A stretch of DNA of 64,000 nucleotides from JALZEG01 sp046263255 (GTDB lineage Bacteria; Actinomycetota; CADDZG01; WHSQ01). Within the stretch, counting starts at the first letter, position 1. Each line of letters opens with the position of its first letter. The stretch covers positions 1 to 64,000 of the forward strand of contig JBHELD010000006.1 in assembly GCA_046263255.1 (NCBI GenBank). The letters run 5' to 3'. A model generated the notes under the pieces. The model ran no database searches. It had not been told where the DNA came from and saw nothing but the letters and a program-made list of their open reading frames with translations. The position numbers and the translations under genes are program-made. This document shows positions 8,817 to 16,821 of this stretch, piece after piece.

Positions 8817-10949
8817 ATGAACGCACCCTCCTCTCCCGGCGCGCTGACAGAGGCCTGGCGCGGCCTGGTCGACTCGATCACAGGCGGCGAAGCCGTCTTC
8901 GGTGAGCGCCTGTACCTTCTCGGCGCGGGTCCGGTCCCGGTCGAAGGCGCGGCCGGCGGAGCGCTGACGCTGGCCGCCGACGGCGCCGTCGTGCTGGTCG
9001 TCGGTCTCTCCGAGGCCTCGCCGCCGGCCGCCGCCGCGATCGCGCGGCAGCTCGAGGGCATCGAACGGGTGCCGGCCTCAAAGCTCCGCGAGGCCGGGGT
9101 GGATGCCGCTTCCGGAGGCGGGCTGACGCACCGTCACGCGGCCTTCTTCGACCTCGACGAGCCGGTGACGGAGCTCAAGGCGTCGCAGCGATGCGTCGTC
9201 GTCCTGCCGGAGGGGGCGGAGCCGGGCGCGGCAGAGCCGCTGCGGGCCGAGCTGGGCGACCGGCTCGGCGGGGTCTTCACCGCGGGAGCCGCGGGGGTAG
9301 CGGCGCTGGTCGGCGCCGCTACCGTGGAGCCCGCGCCCGAGGCCGCCGAGGCCGCTCCGCCCGAGGCAGCCGAGGCCGTACCGCCCGAGGCAACCGAGGA
9401 CCTGTCCCAGGGCGCCGAGGCCGAGATCGTCCTGGAGCCGGAGGCGCGGGAGGCCGAGGCGCCCGAGGCCGAGCTCGAGGCGCCGGAGGCCGAGCCCCAA
9501 CCTCTCGAGGCCGAGGCGGAAGGCCCCGCGGCCATCGAGGCCGCGATCGACGCAGGACCCCCCGAGGACGCGGTGGTCGAGGACGACACGACGGGCGAGG
9601 AACCGGTAGCGGCCGTCGTCGAGGCGGCGACCGGGCAGCCGATCGAGGTCTTCGACGCGTACGTCGCCGACGAGTCCGCCACGGTCATCACCGAGGAATC
9701 CGAAGCCGCGGAGAGGACCGGCGTCGCCGCATGGCCGGTCGGGAACTGGATCGGGCTGTCGATGGTGCTGCTCGGGATCGTGCTCGCGGTGATCGGCGTC
9801 CTGAGCCTGCGCGACTCGAACACGGCCGAAGGTCCCGGCGCCGGCGCGCCGAACCCCCTCGTCCGAACCGTCGTGACGGACGTTCCGGCGGACGCCACCC
9901 ATACGCGCTGGATCGGGCAGCAGAGGGTCGTGACGCTGAGCGACGGGACGCTCGCGTTCGTCTACGCCACCGAGGACTCGCTCAACGTCGTGAAGGACGA
10001 GGCCAACGGCGGGGAGTCGTGGGGGGAGCCGTTCGCGCTGACCGAGGTACAGCCCGTGTCGCTGTCGGTCGACGTGGACGCGAAGGACCGCCTGCACGTC
10101 GCGTACAGCGACGGCGCATCGGTGAACTACATCCGTCTGAAGAACCCCGCCGCGTGGAAGCCGAGCCGCCTCATCCAGCTCGACGAAGCGACGACGAGCC
10201 TCCCAGTCGACGTGGCCTGGGACGAGCAGAACCAGACGGCGCACGTCGTGTGGGTGCAACAGAGCGACGACGGCGAGGCCCCCGCGTGGGCCGCTCTGAC
10301 GAACGCGGGGGGCGTCCATCTCGCGCAGCAGGGGATCCTGGCGCAGCCGGCGACGGACGTGCCGGTGCTCGCGTCGGTCGCGGCCGACGGGCGGTCGTCG
10401 CTGTTGGTCACGTATCGCGGCGGAGACCAGACGAGCGGCTGGTCGTCGCGCTACTCCGGAAGCCGCGACGCCGACGGGACGTGGCTGTTCGAGGAGGAGG
10501 AGCCGGTCCCGCTCGACGCGTTCGCCGGCGCGGCCGACGTCGTGTACGACCGGCAGAAGACCGCTCACCTCGTCCTGCGCGATAGCGAGAACTTCGCGCT
10601 GACGTACTTCACGAAGCGGCGGAACGAGCCGTGGTCGCAGGGCGAGGTCGCGCACGAAGGCGCGGAGGTCTCCCAGATCGAGTTCCCGGTCCTGTCTATC
10701 AACGCCGACGACGGGTACGCCTACCTGTTCTTCCAGACCGACCAGTACTACGCCGCGGGCGAGGTGGCGTACGTCGTCAGGACCGAGTCCGGATGGTCGC
10801 AGCCGTTCCAGATCGTGAGCGAGGCGGACGCCCCCGAGGGGGCCCAGTACCCGGTGACGCCCGACCGCGTCGACGGACAGGCGCTGGCCTTCTGGACGAA
10901 GACCGCCGAGATCTACGAGGTCGATACGACTCAGGTGGAGGCGCCCTAG
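8817..10949 (+). CDS. Trans-envelope protein: cytoplasmic domain, acidic linker, one TM, extracytoplasmic beta-propeller-like domain
   Basis: The protein has 710 residues and no recognised family. Residues 1-165 look like a globular cytoplasmic domain. Residues about 165-255 are a low-complexity Glu/Ala/Pro repeat (EAAEA, PPEA units). One hydrophobic helix follows near residues 303-326 (WIGLSMVLLGIVLAVIGVLS). The outer ~350 residues carry repeated Trp/Asp-containing beta motifs such as RLHVAYSDGASVNYIRL and TAHVVWVQQSDDG, like BNR or sialidase-type propeller blades. Its position next to divIVA suggests a polar or wall-linked role, but this is inference. No catalytic residues are evident. Confidence 0.75.
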   Translation: MNAPSSPGALTEAWRGLVDSITGGEAVFGERLYLLGAGPVPVEGAAGGALTLAADGAVVLVVGLSEASPPAAAAIARQLEGIERVPASKLREAGVDAASGGGLTHRHAAFFDLDEPVTELKASQRCVVVLPEGAEPGAAEPLRAELGDRLGGVFTAGAAGVAALVGAATVEPAPEAAEAAPPEAAEAVPPEATEDLSQGAEAEIVLEPEAREAEAPEAELEAPEAEPQPLEAEAEGPAAIEAAIDAGPPEDAVVEDDTTGEEPVAAVVEAATGQPIEVFDAYVADESATVITEESEAAERTGVAAWPVGNWIGLSMVLLGIVLAVIGVLSLRDSNTAEGPGAGAPNPLVRTVVTDVPADATHTRWIGQQRVVTLSDGTLAFVYATEDSLNVVKDEANGGESWGEPFALTEVQPVSLSVDVDAKDRLHVAYSDGASVNYIRLKNPAAWKPSRLIQLDEATTSLPVDVAWDEQNQTAHVVWVQQSDDGEAPAWAALTNAGGVHLAQQGILAQPATDVPVLASVAADGRSSLLVTYRGGDQTSGWSSRYSGSRDADGTWLFEEEEPVPLDAFAGAADVVYDRQKTAHLVLRDSENFALTYFTKRRNEPWSQGEVAHEGAEVSQIEFPVLSINADDGYAYLFFQTDQYYAAGEVAYVVRTESGWSQPFQIVSEADAPEGAQYPVTPDRVDGQALAFWTKTAEIYEVDTTQVEAP

Positions 10950-10960
10950 TTGCTCTAACG

Positions 10961-11026
10961 GGATCGCAAGCGATCCCGTCCGATGCGGATTCGTCGGCGC
11001 CTGGCTTCGGCGCCTGCGGCGCCGGT
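10961..11026. repeat. Dispersed bipartite palindromic element, copy 1
   Basis: The left half is GGATCGCAAGCGATCCCGTC (a 7-bp stem with AA at its tip), then 26 nt, then TCGGCGCCTGCGGCGCCGGT (GGCGCC/GGCGCC stem). A second copy with the same order and exactly the same 26-nt spacing lies at 52109-52174. Both fill gaps between convergent genes, which fits a bidirectional terminator or REP-like element. Confidence 0.8.
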
Positions 11027-11276
11027 CGATCCCGTCCGATGCGGGTTCCTCGACGCGCGGCTTCGGCGCCTCCGGCGCCGGTTCGGGTCGCGATCCCGTC
11101 CGATGCGGATTCGTCGACGCGCGGCTTCGGCGCCTCCGGCGCCGGTTCGGGTCGCGATCGCGCCCGATGCGGATTCCTCGGCACCCGGCTTCGGCGCCTC
11201 CGGCGCCGGTTCGGGTCGCTATCCGATGCGGATTCCTCGGCGCACGGCTCGTGCGCCTACGGGCCGGGCGGCGTGC
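10981..11276. repeat. Degenerate tandem array of ~60-bp palindromic units
   Basis: Five units begin with CGATGCGG at 10981, 11037, 11101, 11165 and 11224 (periods 56, 64, 64, 59). Each has GGATTC or GGGTTC followed by a CTTCGGCGCC / GGCGCCGG hairpin core, most degraded in the last unit. The array grows out of the dispersed element at 10961-11026 and fills the whole 327-bp gap between two convergent genes. No coding signal is seen in it. Confidence 0.8.
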
Positions 11277-14200
11277 CTAGAAGAGCCAGGGGAACCACCT
11301 CGTCAGCGACGAGTGGTACGTCGGCGAGACGTACCAGCCGTCCAGCTCGGGCAGCGTCACCGCGAACACGATCGCCGCGGAGGCAAGGACGACGCCGATC
11401 TCGTAGCTCCTGAACCTCGACGTGCGCGTCCGGCCCGCGAGGGCCCAGGCGAGCGCGACCGCGAGGAACGGGACGACCGGCAGGTAGTGGTAGAGGAACG
11501 CGGCGCGGCTGACCAAGATCCAGGGGACGTACTGCGACACCGCGGCGAGCGGGAGCAGCGCCGGTATGAGCAGGCGGCCTCTCCACGCGTTGCGCGCCAT
11601 GACGTACATCCCCCAGAGCCCCCCGACCAGGACGACCGGGTTCGCGATCGTCCAGATCGCCGCGTTCTCGGTCCCCGAGCTGCCCCCGTAGAGCGCGACC
11701 GACCGGTGCCCGATCGGCCACCCGTACCACGGCGACGAGTACGGATGTCCCTCCTTCAGGCTCGCGTGGTAGTCGAACATCGCCTTCTGGAGCCGCACGA
11801 GGTCGCCGAACGTGTGGTCCAGAGACAGATACGGGACGTACGACGCGACGTAGAGCGCGAGCGGGAGGACGACGGCGGCGGCCGCGATCGCGACCGCGCC
11901 GACGGCGGGCCCGCCGAAGAGCGCGCCGATACCGTTCTCGCGCCGCACGATCAGGTCGACCGCCATCAGCAGCGCGATGATCCCAAACGAGTAAACGCCG
12001 ACCCACTTCGTCGCGATCGCGAGACCCAGGAAGATCCCGGTCGCGACCAGCCACGCGATCCCGAGGGCTCGGCTCGCTCCCTTCGCGCGCGACGCCACGC
12101 GGCCGGCATGGAACCAGACGGACACGGCCGCGAGCCACGCCCCCGCAACGTGCGCCGCCGCCTGCGCGTCGAGCGTCGCGATCCGCGACATCGAGAACGC
12201 CAGGCCCTCGAGCGCCATCAGGGCCGTGGCGACGCCGGCAACCAGGAGGCTCCCCGTGAGGCGGAGCGCGAGAAGGAAGACGAGCGCGGGCAGCAACGCG
12301 CCGGCGAGCGCGCCCGGGAGGCGCCACGCGAACTCGTTGTCGCCGACGACACACGCGATGCGTTCCTCGCCCACCGCCATTACCGCGCCGTCCGCCGTGA
12401 CGGGGACGAGAGCGGCGGGATCGAACGGCAGCGACGTCTCCCCGATCACGGTCAGCCCCCGCGGCTCGAGGACCTCTACGTCGCGGCCGTCGAACGCGTA
12501 GGCGAGACCCTTCACGGGCGCGGCCGCGAGAGCGCGCGCATCGGTGCGCATCCGGTCGAGCCACACCTTCTGCTGGGTGTCCACCGACTCGACGAGACCG
12601 GTGTCGGCGTCGAGCGCGAGCACGCGGTCCGCCTCCGGCACGACCAGGAGGTGCTCGGCACCCTCGTACAGCTGCACGCTCGCAAGCGCCGTCCCGGCGG
12701 CGTCGTACGCGGAGACCGTCCTGTCTCCTGCGAACGAGACCCACACGCCACCCGTCTCGGGGTCGGGCGCGACCGCGGTTGCGCCGTCGCTGATCGGCGT
12801 GGCGCTCCCGGCGGCGTCGAACAGCAGCAGCGCGCCCGACTCGTCGACGACGAACGCGGCCTCGCCCGCGCCGGCGACGTCGACGGCGGGGGAATCGAGG
12901 CGCGCCTGCCACGTCCGTCCGGCGGCCGAGTAACGAGCGATCACCGGCCGTCTGCCGGAGTCACCCGCGACGAACGCCCCGCCCGTCACCGCGACCGCGG
13001 CGCGCGTCGGCGCGATGTCGAGAGCGACCTGGGCCGAGGGGGCCGCCACGGTGCACCCGGCCCCCAGCGCCGCCGTCCACAACGCGCCCCCGCCGCCCGG
13101 CGCCGGCGCCGCCCACGCCGCAGTCGTGCCGTCGGAGTCGACGATCGCCTCGTCGAACGCCGCGGGGGGGTCGCCGCCGGCGTCGACGCGCCATCCGCTG
13201 AACGCCGCGGTCGAGAGCGCCATCAGCTCCTTGCCGAGCGGCGGGTGCGTGTACTCGTACGCGTCCTTCCCCGCGAGGTACTCGCCCGCGGTGCGCGCGT
13301 GGTAGATCTCGTCGAAGTACATCCCCTGCGGGCTACCGAGACCCGCGAGCCGTGTGGGCACGAGCACCAGGAACACGAGACCCGCGAGCGCGGCGCCCTT
13401 GCGCCCGATCGGGTGCAGCGCGAACGTCCACCGCTCGGCGCGGGGGCCGCGAGCCGCGGCGCGGGGACGCGCCGGCGTGGCCGCGGCCTGGGCCGCAGGC
13501 TCCTTCTTCAGGAAGTCCCAGACCCGCAGCGCGACGACGACGCAGACGACGGTCGTCGCCAGGCTCAGCAGCTTCTTCTGCGAGCTGTCCTGCGCGGTCC
13601 CGTACACCGCGTCGAAGAGCCATCCGATCTTGAGCGTCGTCCGCCCGGCCTGCTCGACGTAGTACACCCAGGGGAAGTAGAGGTTCAGCATGTAGAGCAG
13701 CGACACCGCGCCGAGCGCGATGCGGGCGCGGCGGTAGACGACCAGCGGCGCGAGACACGCGACCCCGAGGAAGAGGTATCGCTCGTGGATCCGCGTCAGC
13801 AGCGCGAACGAGAGACACACGACCGCCGCACCGCCGGCGAGGATCACCTCGGCCCCCGGCCGCCGGGCGCGCAGCTCGCCGAAGACTCGGATCAGGACGT
13901 AGCACGCCGCGGCGCCGAACGCCGTCATCCCGACCGCCGCCGCCGCCACGCCGAGGACCTCGAACGCCCCCGCGCCGCTGTCGGGGCGCCAGAACCCGGC
14001 GATGCCCCAGAAGTTGAAAGCCCACACGCTCGTGTAGGGGTAGGTCGAGCCGGCCTCTCCGTAGAACGACACGAGCTCGCCCGGCCCCAGCGAGAACGGG
14101 AGCGCGAGCCCGAGCCACACGAGGAAGAACGCGAAGGCGGGGATACCGAGACGAAGGGCGACCCTCTGGAGGTCGAGCGGTCGGCGGCCCGCGTGGCGCA

Positions 14201-14846
14201 GCACCAGGACGAGCGCGACGACCGGGAACAGAAACGCGGTCTGGGGCTTGGTCGCGAACGCCAGCGCGAGGAGCGCCGCGCCGCCGGCCTCCGAACGCAG
14301 GCTCGCACCGTCCTTGACGACGAGCAGGATGCCGGCAAGCACGTAGAACGCGGCGAGCGTGTCCACCTGCCCCCACACCGACGAGAGGAACACGACCGGG
14401 GGGTTGAAGAGGATCGCGGCGGCCGCGGCGGGACGCACCCACCACCGGTCGAGCCCGCGCGCCGCGGCGACGACCGACGCCAGCCGCATCACGACGTAGG
14501 CGAGCGCGCAGTCGGCGACGATCGCGACGAGCTTCAGCAGGAACACGGGCACCACGCCGTCGAACAGCACGCGCGCGAGCTCCCCCAGCGGCCACAGGAC
14601 GTAGAGGAACCCCGGCGGGTAGTCGGCGAAGTAACCCTCGGCGTAGAAGTCGCCCGGGCCGACGTCCGCGAGCCGCGCGGCCCAGCTCTGGAAGATGCCG
14701 ATGTCTGCGGGGAAGCCGCCGCCCCGGGCGAGGAGGACCCGGACGAGGAACCCCGCGGCGAACATCGAGACGAGCCCCGCGGGAGTGGCGGCCCAGCGCG
14801 CGGTCCTCAGCAGCGTCTCGGACGCCGGCGGCTTCCTCTCGCTCAT
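11277..14846 (-). CDS. Double GT-C glycosyltransferase (PMT-like) fusion with inserted beta-propeller-like domain
   Basis: This 1189-residue protein holds two integral-membrane GT-C modules. Residues 1-~480 begin with a helix and an acidic periplasmic loop (FPADIGIFQSWAARLADVGP). Residues ~499-1189 resemble dolichyl-phosphate-mannose protein mannosyltransferases (MYFDEIYHARTAGEYL, then YTHPPLGKELMALS). Within the second module, residues ~552-842 are a soluble beta-rich insert (repeats such as LLVVPEADRVLALDADTG) placed where a periplasmic loop is expected. The enzymes should move sugars from polyprenyl phosphate onto extracytoplasmic acceptors. A TATCGT box 8 nt before ATG suggests a leaderless transcript. 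Confidence 0.85.
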   Translation of the reverse strand: MSERKPPASETLLRTARWAATPAGLVSMFAAGFLVRVLLARGGGFPADIGIFQSWAARLADVGPGDFYAEGYFADYPPGFLYVLWPLGELARVLFDGVVPVFLLKLVAIVADCALAYVVMRLASVVAAARGLDRWWVRPAAAAAILFNPPVVFLSSVWGQVDTLAAFYVLAGILLVVKDGASLRSEAGGAALLALAFATKPQTAFLFPVVALVLVLRHAGRRPLDLQRVALRLGIPAFAFFLVWLGLALPFSLGPGELVSFYGEAGSTYPYTSVWAFNFWGIAGFWRPDSGAGAFEVLGVAAAAVGMTAFGAAACYVLIRVFGELRARRPGAEVILAGGAAVVCLSFALLTRIHERYLFLGVACLAPLVVYRRARIALGAVSLLYMLNLYFPWVYYVEQAGRTTLKIGWLFDAVYGTAQDSSQKKLLSLATTVVCVVVALRVWDFLKKEPAAQAAATPARPRAAARGPRAERWTFALHPIGRKGAALAGLVFLVLVPTRLAGLGSPQGMYFDEIYHARTAGEYLAGKDAYEYTHPPLGKELMALSTAAFSGWRVDAGGDPPAAFDEAIVDSDGTTAAWAAPAPGGGGALWTAALGAGCTVAAPSAQVALDIAPTRAAVAVTGGAFVAGDSGRRPVIARYSAAGRTWQARLDSPAVDVAGAGEAAFVVDESGALLLFDAAGSATPISDGATAVAPDPETGGVWVSFAGDRTVSAYDAAGTALASVQLYEGAEHLLVVPEADRVLALDADTGLVESVDTQQKVWLDRMRTDARALAAAPVKGLAYAFDGRDVEVLEPRGLTVIGETSLPFDPAALVPVTADGAVMAVGEERIACVVGDNEFAWRLPGALAGALLPALVFLLALRLTGSLLVAGVATALMALEGLAFSMSRIATLDAQAAAHVAGAWLAAVSVWFHAGRVASRAKGASRALGIAWLVATGIFLGLAIATKWVGVYSFGIIALLMAVDLIVRRENGIGALFGGPAVGAVAIAAAAVVLPLALYVASYVPYLSLDHTFGDLVRLQKAMFDYHASLKEGHPYSSPWYGWPIGHRSVALYGGSSGTENAAIWTIANPVVLVGGLWGMYVMARNAWRGRLLIPALLPLAAVSQYVPWILVSRAAFLYHYLPVVPFLAVALAWALAGRTRTSRFRSYEIGVVLASAAIVFAVTLPELDGWYVSPTYHSSLTRWFPWLF

Positions 14847-14862
14847 GGCGGCAAACGATAGG

Positions 14863-15981
14863 TCAGAACGCCCACATACCCCGGGCGAACCGAGTGAACA
14901 GAAGCAGCTGGAGCACGAACCCCGCCGAGGCGACGGCCGCGAGGAGCCACGGTCTCCGCCCGAGCCGGCCCATCGTCGAGAAGAGCGGGTACAGCGCGAG
15001 CAGGTAACGCGGCAAGCTGATCAACCACGACGCCGACATCACCATCAGCATCGTCGCCGCCGAGAACGTGCGATCGGCCGGGCGCATCGACCTCCACCCC
15101 CACGCGAGGACGCCGGCGGCGAACGCGATCGCGACCAGCCGCGAGGGATGGACGAGGAACGTCTCCACGGTGAGGTCCGTTCCGCCCATCGCCTGGATCG
15201 CGTCGGTGACCGGCACCCACGGGGGCACCGCGTGCTGGAACCAGTGCTCGTCCTGGACCTCGAGGAAGTGGAACGGGTCTCCGTGCACGACCCCGTTGAC
15301 CGCGAGGTACGACACGAACCCCAGCGGGACGAGCGCGATCGCACCGAGCTTGCGCACTGCGCCGGGCACCGAGCCGCGCTGCGCGACGAACGCCTCGACG
15401 AGGAGCGTGGGGACGAGCGCGAGGCCGACCATCCGTGTGGCGGTCGCCCCGAGACCCGCGATCCCGGCGAGCCACCAGCGGCCGGTCCGTGCGGCGTACA
15501 CCGACGCGAGCACGCACATCAGGAATACCGACTCCGAGTACGGCGCGAAGAGAGCGTAGGCGGTGGGGAACGCGAGCAGCAGGATCACCGCGCCCCACGA
15601 ATCCTCGACCGTCCGGTCCAGCCGGACGAGCCGGTACAGCAGCCACCCCGACGCGACCGACGAGACCGTGGTGACCACGACCGCGGCCACGACGAGGTTC
15701 CGGACGACGAGCCCGATCGCCGCGACGAGCAAAGGGAAGAGGGGGAAGAAGACGATGAACAAGGCGTCCTCTCCGGAGGACCGGTACCCGACGTCCGCTA
15801 TCCGCAGGTAGTGGGCCGGGTCCCAGTGCGACCACATCCGGCCGAGCGCGGTGGAGAGGTCTCCGCCGGCCGAGCTCGCCGCCGCGTTCAGGCCGGTGAC
15901 GAACAGAAGGGCTCGTGGGAGGAGCACCAGTGCAACAATGCCGAGGATGACGGAGGACGATCGCGAGCCTCGGGGGCGCAT
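14863..15981 (-). CDS. PIG-V-like GT-C mannosyltransferase-type membrane protein
   Basis: About 372 residues with many hydrophobic segments. It resembles bacterial PIG-V/GPI-mannosyltransferase-like enzymes: MWSHWDPAHYLRIADVGY carries the W-D-x-x-H/Y first-loop motif, and FFPLFPLLVAAIGLVVRN and AFPTAYALFAPYSES follow. It probably uses polyprenyl-phosphate mannose outside the membrane. The start is uncertain. ATG at 15981 gives MRPRGSRSSSVILGIVALV but overlaps the divergent GT2 start by about 35 bp; a GTG near 15932 is an alternative. It ends 17 bp before the GT-C fusion gene and probably runs into it. Confidence 0.75.
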   Translation of the reverse strand: MRPRGSRSSSVILGIVALVLLPRALLFVTGLNAAASSAGGDLSTALGRMWSHWDPAHYLRIADVGYRSSGEDALFIVFFPLFPLLVAAIGLVVRNLVVAAVVVTTVSSVASGWLLYRLVRLDRTVEDSWGAVILLLAFPTAYALFAPYSESVFLMCVLASVYAARTGRWWLAGIAGLGATATRMVGLALVPTLLVEAFVAQRGSVPGAVRKLGAIALVPLGFVSYLAVNGVVHGDPFHFLEVQDEHWFQHAVPPWVPVTDAIQAMGGTDLTVETFLVHPSRLVAIAFAAGVLAWGWRSMRPADRTFSAATMLMVMSASWLISLPRYLLALYPLFSTMGRLGRRPWLLAAVASAGFVLQLLLFTRFARGMWAF

Positions 15982-16717
15982 CCGGTCCCTGTCTTGCTTC
16001 TTCCCCGCCTTCAACGAGGAGGAGAACATCGGGGGGGTCCTCGAGGAGGCGCTGGCGGTCCTCCCGCGGTTCGCCGACGAGTTCGAGGTCATAGTCGTCG
16101 ACGACGGGTCAAGCGACGGGACGGGCGAGGTCGTCAGGGAGTACGCCCGCGGTGACGAACGGATCCGTTTGGTCACGCATGAGGTGAACCGAGGATACGG
16201 GGAAGCGCTCCGTTCCGGGCTCAACGCCGCGCGCGGCGACGCGGTCTTCTTCACCGACGCCGACAGGCAGTTCCACCTCGACGACATCGCGCGCCTGCTC
16301 GCCGCGTACCCCACCTCGCCGTTCGTCGTCGGCTACCGGCTCAAGCGCAGCGACCCCAAGCACCGGCTGTTCGTCGCGCGGGTGTACCACGCGGCCCTGA
16401 AGGCGGTCTTCGGGCTGCGGGTCCGCGACGTCGACTGCGCGTTCAAGCTGCTCGACCGTACGGCGCTCGACCCGATCCGGCCGGACCTGGTCTCCCGCTC
16501 GGCGTTCATCTCGCCCGAGCTGCTCATCCGTGCGCGGATGGCGGGGGTCTCGGTCGTCGAGGTCGGCGTGCCGCACTACCCGCGCGCCGCGGGGCGGCCC
16601 AAGGGAGCGACGCCAAAGGTGATCGCGCGGACGATCAAGGAGATCTTCGTGATGCGCCGGCGGCTGGGACGGGTGAAGGGCCCCGCCGGGACGAGCGCCG
16701 GCGCACGGCGCGGCTGA
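15947..16717 (+). CDS. Polyprenol-phosphate GT2 glycosyltransferase (DPM1-like)
   Basis: 256 residues. GT-A motifs are clear: LSCFFPAFNEEENIGG, then FEVIVVDDGSSDGTGEV, the DxD-type FFTDADRQF, and a RARMAGVSVVEVGVPHYPR segment typical of dolichol-phosphate mannose/glucose synthases. There are no strong membrane helices. It would charge polyprenyl phosphate with a sugar on the cytoplasmic face and so supply the neighbouring GT-C enzymes. Start choice: AACAAT at 15934-15939 and 7 nt precede ATG 15947, which fits the leaderless pattern; an upstream in-frame ATG at 15938 overlaps that box. Confidence 0.85.
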   Translation: MTEDDREPRGRIRSLSCFFPAFNEEENIGGVLEEALAVLPRFADEFEVIVVDDGSSDGTGEVVREYARGDERIRLVTHEVNRGYGEALRSGLNAARGDAVFFTDADRQFHLDDIARLLAAYPTSPFVVGYRLKRSDPKHRLFVARVYHAALKAVFGLRVRDVDCAFKLLDRTALDPIRPDLVSRSAFISPELLIRARMAGVSVVEVGVPHYPRAAGRPKGATPKVIARTIKEIFVMRRRLGRVKGPAGTSAGARRG

Positions 16718-16821
16718 GGCCGCGCCAAGAAACCTTGCCGCAGCGGCTCAAGGTCGCGCTCCCGCGTGCCGATGGTTATTGCCCGTCTGCGCATCGGCGT
16801 CGCCTGCGTAGAGTTGCCCCC

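Noticed and set aside
10950..11276. CRISPR-like array
   Set aside because: Units are 56-64 bp with no constant-length unique spacers, the repeats are internally palindromic and degenerate, and no cas genes are present.
10983..14861. Plus-strand open frame of ~1290 codons over the GT-C fusion gene
   Set aside because: Antisense shadow: Arg/Pro/Asp/Glu-rich with no fold signal, while the minus strand encodes clear GT-C membrane modules.
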